Origin: CAZLFQ01 sp964558975
GTDB lineage: Bacteria; Pseudomonadota; Alphaproteobacteria; Rickettsiales; Midichloriaceae
Assembly: GCA_964558975.1 (NCBI GenBank)
Contig: CAZLFQ010000001.1
Location: 879,624 to 943,623, forward strand
Reading direction: 5' to 3'
DNA: 64,000 nt
Below are positions 27,091-35,865 of this stretch, piece by piece. The stretch's first letter is position 1; each line of letters starts with the position of its first letter. Made by a program: the position numbers and the translations under genes. The notes beneath the pieces were generated by a model. It made no database searches. It had not been told where the DNA came from and saw only the letters and a program-made list of their open reading frames with translations.

Positions 27091-27410
27091 TTTTTTTCCT
27101 CTGCTTGAGAATTTACCGCAGTCTTAACTGGCGGGTGCAATTCTAATGGCTCAACAATTTGATCTGGCCTTACAGTTTGCAAAGCTAAGTTACTATCAAC
27201 TAGTTTTTTTATACGTTTAGGATTGGTTAAGTATGTATATTCCGCTTTGAGGATATGGATATTCTCTTTTTCTGAAATTATTTTTGTATTTATTTCTTTC
27301 AGTTCTTTACTGAGCGTTTGGACTTTATGCTTTATTGCAAACAAAAAAGCAGCGGAAATCGCTAAAATAAGAAGATAGGTAGTAACTGACGACTTGAGCA
27401 ACTTAAGCAT
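27087..27410 (-). CDS. ftsL: Cell division protein FtsL
   Basis: 107 residues: a short N terminus, one membrane helix (about 10-25), a coiled-coil-rich region (LSKELKEINTKIISEKENI) and an L-K-A-E-Y-x-Y-L-T-N-P-x-R-I segment typical of FtsL. A proline-rich tail follows. Sequence conservation of FtsL is low; the assignment rests on this topology, the LTNP motif and the position between rsmH and ftsI. It overlaps ftsI by 4 bases and its ATG overlaps the rsmH stop by one base (TAATG). Confidence 0.88.
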   Translation of the reverse strand: MLKLLKSSVTTYLLILAISAAFLFAIKHKVQTLSKELKEINTKIISEKENIHILKAEYTYLTNPKRIKKLVDSNLALQTVRPDQIVEPLELHPPVKTAVNSQAEEKK

Positions 27411-28321
27411 TATTGCACCTTAATTATCGCGCGTAATTTAGCTGAACGAGCCCTAGGGTTATCGTCCAACTCTTCTTTGCTAGCAATTACCGTGCCTTTA
27501 TGCAGATACTTAAATTCTGGAATTGCCATTTGATTTTCATGATACGGCATATGACGATTTATTCCAGTAACTTTTCCAGATAACTTATTAAAAAATTCTT
27601 TCACTATTTTATCTTCGCCAGAGTGAAATGTTACAACCACTAATCGGCCATCTTTTTTGAGTAGTGATGCGGCTTGCTTTAATCCTGTCTCAAGCTGATT
27701 CAACTCATCGTTAACTGAAATACGCAAAGCTTGGAAAGTACGTGTTGCAGGGTCAATCGTATCACTATACCTACCAACAGCAGACCTGACTATTTCAGCA
27801 AGAACTTTTGTTGTAGTGATTCGAGCTTCATGACGAGCTTCAACAATTTTTTTTGCAATGATTCTTGATTTCCTCTCATCGCCAAATTTGTAGATTAAAT
27901 CGGCTAAATCTTTTTCGCTCAAAGAATTTACTAAAAATTCTGCGGTGATTGCATCTTCTTCATTCATTCGCATATCTAAGGGGCCATCTTGCATAAATGA
28001 AAAACCTCTTTGTACTTGGTCAATTTGCATTGAAGACACACCGATATCAAATACAAAGCCATCGACTGGCTCACTCAAATTATTTGAAATTCTTGCAAAC
28101 TCATCTTGAACAAATCGAAATCTCGTACCAAATTTTGCTGAAAATTTTTGCGCCTGATTTTGAGCTGATTTATCACGATCAAATGCAATAACATTGCATT
28201 TTGATTTTTCTAAAATGGAAGCAGTATATCCACCAGCACCAAACGTTGCATCAACGTACGTCAATCCAGTTTGCGGTGACAAGTATTCAATAACTTCATT
28301 AAGTAAAACGGGTTTATGCAC
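27410..28321 (-). CDS. rsmH: 16S rRNA m4C1402 methyltransferase RsmH
   Basis: 303 residues starting at GTG 28321, which matches the family start (HKPVLLNEVIEYL). Motif I is DATFGAGGYT, followed by FDIGVSSMQID, GFSFMQDGPLDMRM and the C-terminal NPRARSAKLRAI signature. It methylates N4 of C1402 in 16S rRNA. It heads the rsmH-ftsL-ftsI piece of the division cluster. MraZ, normally upstream, is missing; instead the pdhB stop lies 2 bases before the GTG, so transcription probably reads through from the pyruvate dehydrogenase genes. Confidence 0.96.
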   Translation of the reverse strand: MHKPVLLNEVIEYLSPQTGLTYVDATFGAGGYTASILEKSKCNVIAFDRDKSAQNQAQKFSAKFGTRFRFVQDEFARISNNLSEPVDGFVFDIGVSSMQIDQVQRGFSFMQDGPLDMRMNEEDAITAEFLVNSLSEKDLADLIYKFGDERKSRIIAKKIVEARHEARITTTKVLAEIVRSAVGRYSDTIDPATRTFQALRISVNDELNQLETGLKQAASLLKKDGRLVVVTFHSGEDKIVKEFFNKLSGKVTGINRHMPYHENQMAIPEFKYLHKGTVIASKEELDDNPRARSAKLRAIIKVQ

Positions 28322-28323
28322 GA

Positions 28324-29313
28324 TTATTTTCTATAACAAACTTGTTTTACAGCTTCTATAACATCCGCGACTTGTGGCAATGCCAATTTTTCAAGATTGA
28401 CAGCGTATGGAAGTGGCACATCTTTTCCTGTAACTCTTTTAACTGGAGCATCTAAATAATCAAAAGCATTCTCATTTATTAAAGCAGATATTTCAGAACA
28501 AATTCCAGCATATGGCCAACCCTCTTCAACACAAACTATTCTGTTGGTTTTTTTAACTGATTCCAAAATTGTATCAATATCTAACGGTCGCAATGTTCTT
28601 AGATCTATTACCTCAGCTTCAATGCCTTCTTTTGACAATTCTTCAGCTGCTTCAAGTGCTGTTTTAACTGGCAAAGAGAATGCTGTGATTGTTACATCTT
28701 TTCCTTCTCTAAGGATATTAGCCTTACCAATTTCAACTGTATAGTCATCATTGATGTCATCTGGTACTTCATGAGAATGCCCATAAAGAATTTCATTCTC
28801 CAAAAACACAACTGGGTTTGGGTTACGAATTGCAGCCTTTAATAAACCTTTATGATCTTCTGCGCGATAGGGACAAATTACAACCAACCCCGGTACATGC
28901 GCATACCAACTTGCATAGCATTGCGAGTGTTGCGCACCAACTCTTGATGCGGCACCATTTGGTCCGCGAAAAACTATAGGGCATTTAACTTGGCCACCCG
29001 ACATGTAATTAGTTTTTGCAGCCGAGTTTATTATTTGATCCATCGCCTGCATTGCGAAATTAAAAGTCATAAATTCAACAACAGGTCTAAGCCCAGCAAA
29101 TGCAGCTCCAACCGCAATACCGGCAAAGCCGTGCTCAGTGATTGGAGTATCAATAACTCTTTTAGAACCAAACTCTTCAAGCAACCCTTGCGTAACTTTA
29201 TATGCACCTTGATATTCTGCAACTTCTTCACCCATCACAAAGATTTCAGGATCTCTACGCATCTCTTCTGCCATTGCATCTCTTAGCGCTTCTCTCACTG
29301 TAATTGAAGCCAT
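28324..29313 (-). CDS. pdhB: Pyruvate dehydrogenase E1 component, beta subunit
   Basis: 329 residues, the size of the short E1-beta without a fused lipoyl domain. Conserved E1-beta segments are present: TVREALRDAMAEEMRRDPEIFVMGEEVAEYQGAYKV split over two strands, FNFAMQAMDQI, GPNGAASRVGAQHSQ and the transketolase C-terminal fold with LRPLDIDTI. With PdhA it forms the thiamine-diphosphate E1 of the pyruvate dehydrogenase complex. A GAGGGA ribosome binding site precedes the ATG. pdhA is 9 bases upstream. E2 and E3 genes are not in the window. Confidence 0.95.
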   Translation of the reverse strand: MASITVREALRDAMAEEMRRDPEIFVMGEEVAEYQGAYKVTQGLLEEFGSKRVIDTPITEHGFAGIAVGAAFAGLRPVVEFMTFNFAMQAMDQIINSAAKTNYMSGGQVKCPIVFRGPNGAASRVGAQHSQCYASWYAHVPGLVVICPYRAEDHKGLLKAAIRNPNPVVFLENEILYGHSHEVPDDINDDYTVEIGKANILREGKDVTITAFSLPVKTALEAAEELSKEGIEAEVIDLRTLRPLDIDTILESVKKTNRIVCVEEGWPYAGICSEISALINENAFDYLDAPVKRVTGKDVPLPYAVNLEKLALPQVADVIEAVKQVCYRK

Positions 29314-29322
29314 CGTTCCCTC

Positions 29323-30351
29323 TTAATCTCTTAAAATATCTGTGTATAATTCACTTTCATCTGGCAATGGACTATTTTGTGAAAACTCAATCGCGTCTTT
29401 CACAACTTCCAGCACCTTTGCTTCCATTTTTTCTAGCTCAGCTTTGCTTGCAATTTTTTTGCTTAGCAAATGGTTTTCAAGCTGAGTTATTGGATCAAAC
29501 TTTTCCCTATATTCGTTTACTTCTTCTTTAGTTCTGTATTTAGCAGGATCGGACATTGAATGCCCTCTATAACGGTACGTCTTCATTTCAAGTAAAATTG
29601 GACCATTACCGTTTTTAACATGTTCAACAGCTTCTTTCGCAGCTTCTCTAACTGCTAAGAAATTCATACCATCAACTCTTTTTCCTGGAATGCCAAATGA
29701 CTCGCCACGCTTGTATAAATCAGGAGTACTAGCAGCACGCTTAACCGAGGTTCCCATAGCATATTCATTGTTCTCCAGCACATATATTATTGGCAAGTTC
29801 CAAAGTTTCGCCATATTGAACGATTCATATACTTGCCCTTGATGCGCAGCACCATCACCAAAATATGCAACAGACAAGTTATTTTCATTACGATATTTGT
29901 ACGCAAAGGCAATCCCAGTTCCGATTGGAACTTGCGCTGCCACGATTCCATGGCCACCGTAAAATCTTTTCTCAAGATCAAACATATGCATTGAACCGCC
30001 CTTTCCTTTTGAACAGCCTGTAGCACGACCAAGCAACTCTGCCATTACCGTCCTTGGATCGCTACCAGCTGCCAACATAATTCCATGATCTCTGTAGCTT
30101 GTTATTACAGAATCTTTCGGATCAAGTACATTTTGTATGCCAACAGCTACCGCTTCTTGGCCAATATAAAGATGACAAAAACCGCCTATTTGTCCCATTC
30201 CATACAACTGTCCAGCCTTTTCTTCAAATCGTCTAATTAAAAGCATTTCATAGTAAGCTTTTTTCAAATCTGCTGGAGTCAAATCTGGGATAGAAAAAGC
30301 CATTTTTTTTGATGAAGACTTTGCCATATCAGTATTTAATTTTTTGAGCAT
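29323..30351 (-). CDS. pdhA: Pyruvate dehydrogenase E1 component, alpha subunit
   Basis: 342 residues from the ATG at 30351; a GTG at 30360 and an ATG at 30327 are alternatives. The thiamine-diphosphate-binding region is intact: GDGAAHQGQVYE with downstream NNEYAMGTS, and the phosphorylation-loop-like segment YRYRGHSMSDPAKYR. It also carries ITSYRDHGIMLAAG and CSKGKGGSMHMF. It is the first gene of a minus-strand run pdhA-pdhB-rsmH-ftsL-ftsI whose spacings (9, 2, overlap, overlap) suggest one message linking central metabolism to division genes. Confidence 0.95.
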   Translation of the reverse strand: MLKKLNTDMAKSSSKKMAFSIPDLTPADLKKAYYEMLLIRRFEEKAGQLYGMGQIGGFCHLYIGQEAVAVGIQNVLDPKDSVITSYRDHGIMLAAGSDPRTVMAELLGRATGCSKGKGGSMHMFDLEKRFYGGHGIVAAQVPIGTGIAFAYKYRNENNLSVAYFGDGAAHQGQVYESFNMAKLWNLPIIYVLENNEYAMGTSVKRAASTPDLYKRGESFGIPGKRVDGMNFLAVREAAKEAVEHVKNGNGPILLEMKTYRYRGHSMSDPAKYRTKEEVNEYREKFDPITQLENHLLSKKIASKAELEKMEAKVLEVVKDAIEFSQNSPLPDESELYTDILRD

Positions 30352-30462
30352 TTTATACACCTATTATCCCATAGTACAACACTATTTAGCTTGCTTCCAC
30401 GTATTTTAACAGAACTTTTCAAATATACTGGATTCTAAAATATTATCTATTCTGGATGCTGC

Positions 30463-30491
30463 TTGCCTTAATTAAAATACTGAGTTATCAA
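30463..30491 (+). promoter_or_regulatory. Possible promoter of the TPR protein gene
   Basis: TTGCCT (30463-30468), 17-base spacer, TATCAA (30486-30491), four of six matches each, in the divergent gap between pdhA and the TPR gene. Spacing is right but the hexamers are ordinary for AT-rich DNA. Confidence 0.3.
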
Positions 30492-30524
30492 TAGAATATA
30501 TTCACTTTTTGTAAAGTAGGCTTG

Positions 30525-31448
30525 ATGAGAATCTACTCACTTTTAATCGCAGGAATATTAGTTAGCTCAAACATCGCTGTTGCTGCAGAAGTTACTGCTA
30601 CACCACCCGCGACTAATAAAGAATCAAAAGACAAACCAATATCACAAGAGATTAAAGAATTATCTAATAAAGAGATCTTCGGTAAATATAAGAAAAATCT
30701 TGTACCAGTTAAAATCAATGAAGCTGGGGGCAAGGGAGAAGACGACAACATCTCTATACTTTACGACTCGCCACGCAAATCTATATCATTAGGTAACACA
30801 GCCAATCAGAAAAGCTTTTCACCACTAGGTTTTAAAGTAAAAGATTTTGACCCAAAAGACATTTCGTCCTTAATTGCACTAGGCTACAAAGCTGCACTTT
30901 CTGGTCAAACCGAGGCAGCAATCACTCTTTACAAACAGGCACTAGGACAAGAATCTTCAAACACAAATGTACTATTTGCTTTAGCTTCGTTATATCACAG
31001 ATTAGCCCAATATAAGGAAGCAAAGATTCACTATAGGAAATTACTTACTCTGGATCCAGATTACAAAAAAGCACTTAATAACTACTTAGTTTTGATGTCG
31101 GAGGAATCTCCTGGTCAGGCATTAGTTGAGCTAAAAGAATTAGAAAAAGAAAATCCAGATTTTAGCCCTATTCAAGCTCAGATTGGAATGATTTATGCAC
31201 AGATGGGAGATTATACACTCGCTGAGCAACACCTCAGAAGAGCTATCATACTATCTCCTGAAGTCTTAAATTATAGATATAACTTAGGCGTAGTATATGA
31301 CAGCATGAAACGCTATAGCGAAGCTATCACACTCTATAAACAAGTAATTGATGGAAGTGGAACTGGCGACATTCTACCTCAAAGCTCGAATTCTATACGG
31401 AATAGAATGACTTATCTTCAAGAAAAAATAGCTGTACAACGTGACTAA
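30525..31448 (+). CDS. Exported tetratricopeptide-repeat protein
   Basis: 307 residues from the ATG at 30525 (a TTG one codon earlier is possible). A Sec signal peptide (MRIYSLLIAGILVSSNIAVA) precedes a low-complexity linker. About four TPR units then run from roughly residue 115 to 285 (ALGYKAALSGQTEAAITLYKQ, and repeats with A-L-A-S-L-Y, G-M-I-Y-A-Q, N-L-G-V-V-Y). It is expected in the periplasm as a protein-interaction scaffold. pilT starts 53 bases downstream on the same strand, so a pilus-assembly role like PilF is conceivable, but the lipobox of PilF is missing. Confidence 0.8.
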   Translation: MRIYSLLIAGILVSSNIAVAAEVTATPPATNKESKDKPISQEIKELSNKEIFGKYKKNLVPVKINEAGGKGEDDNISILYDSPRKSISLGNTANQKSFSPLGFKVKDFDPKDISSLIALGYKAALSGQTEAAITLYKQALGQESSNTNVLFALASLYHRLAQYKEAKIHYRKLLTLDPDYKKALNNYLVLMSEESPGQALVELKELEKENPDFSPIQAQIGMIYAQMGDYTLAEQHLRRAIILSPEVLNYRYNLGVVYDSMKRYSEAITLYKQVIDGSGTGDILPQSSNSIRNRMTYLQEKIAVQRD

Positions 31449-31501
31449 AAGTCATGTTATCATATTATTAACAAGACTATAAATGGACATGTAGGTTATT
31501 T

Positions 31502-32632
31502 ATGGATTTCGCGCAATTAGCGAATTATGCAATTGAACATAAGGCTTCAGATATACATCTGTCACCTGGGTTACCGCCACTTTTGCGAATATACGGTGAC
31601 GTCAAAGAAATTCATGTAGCTCCTTTTAGGGGTGATGATATAAAAAACATGCTTTACGGCATGATGACTGAAAGCCAAAAACAGTTCTATATCAGTAATC
31701 TTGAAGTCGATTTCTCTATATCTGTAGCAAACAACGTTCGACTACGTGTAAATGCTTTTAACACAATTAATGGCCCTGCTGCAGCTTTTAGGCTAATCCC
31801 TGTAGAAGTTAAATCACTTGCACAACTTGGCGCACCCGAAGTTTTCGAAAGCTTTACCAAATTTCCTAGAGGCCTAGTTTTAGTTACGGGACCAACTGGT
31901 ACTGGTAAATCAACCACACTTGCGGCATTGATCAACCATATAAATGAACAAGAAGCTTACCATGTAATAACTATCGAAGATCCTGTAGAGTTCATTCACA
32001 AATCCAAAAAGAGCTTAGTAAACCAAAGAGAAGTTGGCCCCAGCACCAAATCTTTTGCTTCAGCTCTAAAAAGCGCTTTAAGACAAGATCCTGATGTTCT
32101 ATTGGTGGGTGAGTTACGTGACTTAGAGTCAATCAGCTTAGCCCTAACTGCAGCCGAAACTGGACAATTAGTGTTTGCAACTCTGCACACTAGTTCAGCC
32201 GCAAAAACAATCGACAGGATCGTTGACGTATTCCCTGGAAATGATAAAGAAATGATCCGTGCCATGCTATCTGGATCTATTCAAGCTGTAATATCGCAAC
32301 AACTGCTTAAGAAGCAAGATGGAACTGGAATGGTTGCAGCTTACGAAGTACTAGTAGCAACTCCAGCTATAAAAAATATGATTCGCGAGAATAAAATACC
32401 TCAAATATCCTCTTTAATGCAAATCGGTTCAAAAGAAGGTATGTGCATAATGAGTGACTATGTTAGATCTCTATACGCACAAGGTATAATTAGTAGGCAA
32501 GAAGCTGGATTAGCCATTACAGATGATGAAGATGAAGATTCTATTATTAAAAGAGGTGGCAAAACTGAAACTAAGAAAACGGCTTTAGATAAAGTATCTA
32601 AAGCTAAAAAATCTGAAGAAAGTGATTTTTAA
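31502..32632 (+). CDS. pilT: Type IV pilus retraction ATPase PilT-like
   Basis: 376 residues matching PilT along the whole length: ASDIHLSPGLPPLLRI near the N terminus, Walker A GPTGTGKSTT (about residue 128), Asp box TIEDPVEF, Walker B LLVGELRDLE, His box TLHTSSAAKTIDR, and the C-terminal TPAIKNMIRE element that powers retraction. The usual AIRNLIRE and GM-x-TL elements are slightly altered (GMCIMSDY). The last ~35 residues form an acidic then lysine-rich tail not typical of PilT. PilT disassembles pilin filaments for twitching and DNA uptake. A GspE/DotB-type ATPase is less likely. No other pil gene is here. Confidence 0.9.
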   Translation: MDFAQLANYAIEHKASDIHLSPGLPPLLRIYGDVKEIHVAPFRGDDIKNMLYGMMTESQKQFYISNLEVDFSISVANNVRLRVNAFNTINGPAAAFRLIPVEVKSLAQLGAPEVFESFTKFPRGLVLVTGPTGTGKSTTLAALINHINEQEAYHVITIEDPVEFIHKSKKSLVNQREVGPSTKSFASALKSALRQDPDVLLVGELRDLESISLALTAAETGQLVFATLHTSSAAKTIDRIVDVFPGNDKEMIRAMLSGSIQAVISQQLLKKQDGTGMVAAYEVLVATPAIKNMIRENKIPQISSLMQIGSKEGMCIMSDYVRSLYAQGIISRQEAGLAITDDEDEDSIIKRGGKTETKKTALDKVSKAKKSEESDF

Positions 32633-32647
32633 AACCTGAGAGGATTT

Positions 32648-32785
32648 ATGAATAAAAAATTATTAACTATAGCTGCATTACTACTAATTCTAGGTTCTGT
32701 AGCTTCTTGTGGAATAAAAGGACCACTTGATTTACCTCAAGATGACGAAGAGCAATCTTCAAACCAACCAGGTACTAGCTATTAA
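32648..32785 (+). CDS. lptM: LptM/YifL-like small lipoprotein (45 aa)
   Basis: A short gene easily missed. The ATG at 32648 is preceded by AGAGG. The 45-residue product is MNKKLLTIAALLLILG followed by a lipobox (VASC) and the hallmark start of the mature protein C-G-I-K-G-P-L-D-L-P, then an acidic, serine-rich tail. The C-G-x-K-G-P-L-x-x-P signature defines the LptM/YifL family, outer-membrane lipoproteins that in Escherichia coli assist maturation of the LptD/LptE translocon. Its last 4 bases overlap the convergent gene at 32782. It follows pilT by 15 bases. Confidence 0.85.
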   Translation: MNKKLLTIAALLLILGSVASCGIKGPLDLPQDDEEQSSNQPGTSY

Positions 32786-33267
32786 GCTAAAATCAATTTT
32801 GTCTTCTGTTTACAAGGCTTATGTAAGGGATGTGTTTTCTTATATTCCTTGTACTCATGCATGCTAGCTTTAGCAATTTTTAAAACTGACCAATGTACTT
32901 GTCTTTGCAGTTTTTTAGATTCAATTTTTGTACCTAGATCATCTAAAATCTTATTCACAAGTAACCCAAACTTAAGTTCTTGTAGTAAGCGTCCTTTTCT
33001 TTTACAACGCTTAACTTCTACAAGCTCTTCTCCATAATATTTATCCACATTTTTATCATGAGGATCATCTACGAATGTTTCTATTAACTTTCTTCTTCTG
33101 CCACTGAAATCATATCCAAAAAGGTCATAAAACATGGGCTTATAGGAACTGATTACATCGAATAAAATTTGTGCAGCTTTAGTTGATGTATAATGCCTTG
33201 CATGCTTCTTATTTTTTGACTTATTCCAGTTTGTAATGTTTTTTATAAGTTTTTTCATTCTTGGCAT
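32782..33267 (-). CDS. Basic protein of unknown function (161 aa)
   Basis: Not recognised. 161 residues, strongly basic with lysine-rich ends (MPRMKKLIKN..., KKTHPLHKPCKQKTK), no signal peptide or membrane helix. The charge could suit nucleic-acid binding, but no motif supports it. A second ATG at 33258 is possible. It is convergent with the lptM-like gene, overlapping it by 4 bases. Confidence 0.6.
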   Translation of the reverse strand: MPRMKKLIKNITNWNKSKNKKHARHYTSTKAAQILFDVISSYKPMFYDLFGYDFSGRRRKLIETFVDDPHDKNVDKYYGEELVEVKRCKRKGRLLQELKFGLLVNKILDDLGTKIESKKLQRQVHWSVLKIAKASMHEYKEYKKTHPLHKPCKQKTKLILA

Positions 33268-33374
33268 AAAACCGCCACAATTAATTATCTACAATCGATT
33301 ATTGCCCTAAATGATTAACAAAGAGTTAACAAAAAGCAGAAAAACAAAATCATCATCAAATCTTGCAAAAGTAC

Positions 33375-33959
33375 TTATATAAAATTCTTTATAAAAGTCT
33401 TTCTATGATGAGTAGAAGGCCCATGTTTGCGAATATTATCAATATGATCTTTCGTGCCATAACCTTTATTCTTTTCCCAATTATAGATTGGAAAGTCTTT
33501 GGCAATTTTATGCATGATTCTATCTCTTTCTACTTTAGCAATAATTGATGCAGCTGCGATACTTATAGATTTCGCATCGCCTCCAATAACACACTCTACA
33601 TTGGGTGAAACAATAGGAGATTTATTACCATCGATTAGAATAAAACTGTTAGGGTTATCCATTTTTTCTATGCATAAACGCATAGCAAGCATGGTAGCTT
33701 GAAGTATATTTATTTCATCAATCTTATCTGGCTCAACAACAGAAACAGCAAACTGGTAATTTTTAGTGAGAACATCATAAATTTTCTCCCTTTTAGATTC
33801 AGTGAGCTTTTTAGAATCATTAATCCCAAGGTCTAATGCTCTTTCATCTAAAATTATTGCTGCCGCTACCACTGGGCCTGCTAATGGTCCTCTGCCAGCT
33901 TCATCTATACCTATAACTATACAGCTTTTAGTCTTTTCTATAGAAAAATCAGGTCTCAC
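33375..33959 (-). CDS. rnhB: Ribonuclease HII
   Basis: 194 residues starting at GTG 33959, preceded by GGTGA. The RNase HII active site is visible: IGIDEAGRGPLAGP (first Asp-Glu pair, about residues 17-30), ILIDGNKSP (third aspartate) and the later AASIIAKVERDRIM segment with the DHIDNIRKHGPSTHHRKTF C-terminal signature. It removes RNA-DNA junction ribonucleotides. Divergent from the polyprenyl synthase gene. Confidence 0.95.
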   Translation of the reverse strand: MRPDFSIEKTKSCIVIGIDEAGRGPLAGPVVAAAIILDERALDLGINDSKKLTESKREKIYDVLTKNYQFAVSVVEPDKIDEINILQATMLAMRLCIEKMDNPNSFILIDGNKSPIVSPNVECVIGGDAKSISIAAASIIAKVERDRIMHKIAKDFPIYNWEKNKGYGTKDHIDNIRKHGPSTHHRKTFIKNFI

Positions 33960-34011
33960 TTTAATTCACCAGCAATTTATGGTATAAACACTCATCAACT
34001 TTTATTATTGT

Positions 34012-35010
34012 ATGATCAGTCAATCAAGTACAAATAACGATGCGTTTGAAAAACTACGATCACTTGTTGCGCGCGAGCTACAAGCAGTTGATAAATTAAT
34101 TCTCGATTATGCTAAGAGCCATGCCGAATTGATTCCCCATATTTCAGAATATCTAACTGGCTCTGGCGGCAAAAGATTAAGACCTATTCTCACATTAATT
34201 TGCTCAAAAATTTACGGCAATGTCACACAGAACGCAATCAAACTTGCAGCCGCTGTTGAGTTTATCCATACAGCAACACTACTGCATGACGATGTTGTAG
34301 ATGGCAGTGCAAAACGCAGAGGCAAACCAACAGCAAACAATGTCTGGGATAATAAGGTATGCATTTTAGTTGGTGATTATTTGTTTAGCCAATCATTCAA
34401 GCTAATGGTTGAGACTGATAGCTTAAAAACACTAAACTTGCTTTCAACTGCTGCGGCTAATATTGCTGAGTCTGAAGTCTGGCAACTAGAGTTAATTGAT
34501 AATTTGAACCTATCTAAAAGTGATTATCTAAAATTAGTACAAGGCAAGACTGCTGAACTCTTTGCTGCTGCTTGCGCTGCAGGCGGAAGCGTCTCTGGCT
34601 GTTCAGAGGATGATTGTAAAAAGTTATTTAATTTCGGTCTTAATGTAGGTATTAGCTTTCAGATCATCGACGACGTATTGGATTATACTGCAAATGCTGA
34701 TTTTGGTAAAAAACTTGGTAATGATTTCCTTGAGGGCAAAGTAACATTGCCTATTATTGAGTCACTTGAAAAAGCAGACCCAGCAGATAAAAAACTCTTG
34801 GGTGAACTGTTTAATTCGAAAGAAAAAACTGAATCAACTTTTAATGATTTCAAACAGATTTTGGAAAAAACTTCAGGTATTGCAAATGCGCGTAATTGCG
34901 CAAAAATTCACACTAATAATGCTTTGAGCGAACTTACAACAATCCAAAATAAACAAATAACTTCTGCTCTAGAAGAATTCGCTAATTTTTTATTACAAAG
35001 ATTAGTCTAA
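34012..35010 (+). CDS. ispB: Polyprenyl (octaprenyl-type) diphosphate synthase
   Basis: 332 residues of the trans-isoprenyl diphosphate synthase family. First aspartate-rich motif LLHDDVVDGSAKRRG (about residue 92), SGGKRLRP substrate arginine segment near residue 50, and second motif FQIIDDVLDY (about 220). It makes the long isoprenoid tail of ubiquinone; the exact chain length cannot be read by eye. The stop codon directly abuts the convergent pgeF gene. Confidence 0.92.
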   Translation: MISQSSTNNDAFEKLRSLVARELQAVDKLILDYAKSHAELIPHISEYLTGSGGKRLRPILTLICSKIYGNVTQNAIKLAAAVEFIHTATLLHDDVVDGSAKRRGKPTANNVWDNKVCILVGDYLFSQSFKLMVETDSLKTLNLLSTAAANIAESEVWQLELIDNLNLSKSDYLKLVQGKTAELFAAACAAGGSVSGCSEDDCKKLFNFGLNVGISFQIIDDVLDYTANADFGKKLGNDFLEGKVTLPIIESLEKADPADKKLLGELFNSKEKTESTFNDFKQILEKTSGIANARNCAKIHTNNALSELTTIQNKQITSALEEFANFLLQRLV

Positions 35011-35805
35011 TTATTTTAACATTATTGCTGAAAGCTGGCCGCCAAAATCTTTTTCACCATTATGGGATGACCTTCTACAGCTAAAATATGTATCTGGAAA
35101 TTCATACGTGTCTATACCAAGATTCATAGCTGATTTAATATCTTGTTTATTTAATATGCTAAGACAAAATTCAGGCAGATTGAACATGTGATGTGCAGCT
35201 TTAACTGATGGAATAAAGAAAATATTTGAATCAGAGTGTTTAGCTAAAAATTGTTGTTTGAATTTTTCGTCTACTTCATAAGATTTCTGAGCAATGGTTG
35301 GACCAATCACCGCAACAATATTTTTTCTTTCTGCACCTTGTTTTTCCATCAAGTCTATCGTGTTTTCAATCACTCCTGCTAATGCGCCTCTCCAGCCTGC
35401 ATGCGCTGCACCAATAACTTGATTCTCATGATCGGCAAAAAGGATTGGTGTACAATCTGCAGTGTTCACACCAATTAGTATTCCTTTAGTATTTGTTACA
35501 ATTGCATCAGCATGAATTTCTGAAGTCTTAGCTTCTTTACTATCCACATGTATAGCAATATTTGAGTGCACCTGTGTCACCAGCTTTAAATACATCGCCT
35601 CAACTCCAAAATCTGATGCTATAATTTGAAGATTTTTTAATACATTCGCCTTATCTTCAGCAATCTTATTGCAACTGTTTAGTGATGAATATGCGCCTTT
35701 ACTAACCCCGCCATTTCGCGACATAAAGCCGTGTACTACAATGTTGCTGTCAAAGTTTTGGCTTTGGACTTTGGCTAATTCTAGGCTTTTGCTCTTTGAG
35801 TTCAT
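35011..35805 (-). CDS. pgeF: Peptidoglycan editing factor/purine nucleoside phosphorylase-like protein PgeF (YfiH)
   Basis: 264 residues of the YfiH/LACC1 family. The metal-binding histidine and cysteine motifs are present: TQVHSN, NTADCTP and AAHAGWRGALAG, with the late SCRRSSHNGEKDFGGQ signature. In Escherichia coli the protein limits mis-incorporation of L-Ser into peptidoglycan precursors. Family members also show purine nucleoside phosphorylase and adenosine deaminase activity. Convergent with the polyprenyl synthase gene with zero spacing. Confidence 0.92.
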   Translation of the reverse strand: MNSKSKSLELAKVQSQNFDSNIVVHGFMSRNGGVSKGAYSSLNSCNKIAEDKANVLKNLQIIASDFGVEAMYLKLVTQVHSNIAIHVDSKEAKTSEIHADAIVTNTKGILIGVNTADCTPILFADHENQVIGAAHAGWRGALAGVIENTIDLMEKQGAERKNIVAVIGPTIAQKSYEVDEKFKQQFLAKHSDSNIFFIPSVKAAHHMFNLPEFCLSILNKQDIKSAMNLGIDTYEFPDTYFSCRRSSHNGEKDFGGQLSAIMLK

Positions 35806-35865
35806 ATATAAAGCTAATTATTGAAGTCACAAATTACATCTAAAATAAAAAATCAGCAATTAAAA

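Noticed and set aside
30352..30462. Minus-strand promoter hexamers for pdhA
   Set aside because: TTGAAA and TAAAAT occur but only 8 bases apart, and other pairs have poor hexamers; no supportable promoter was found.
33315..33333. Direct repeat TTAACAAA twice, 3 bases apart
   Set aside because: Eight AT-rich bases repeated once are expected by chance here; no further copies or associated site were seen.
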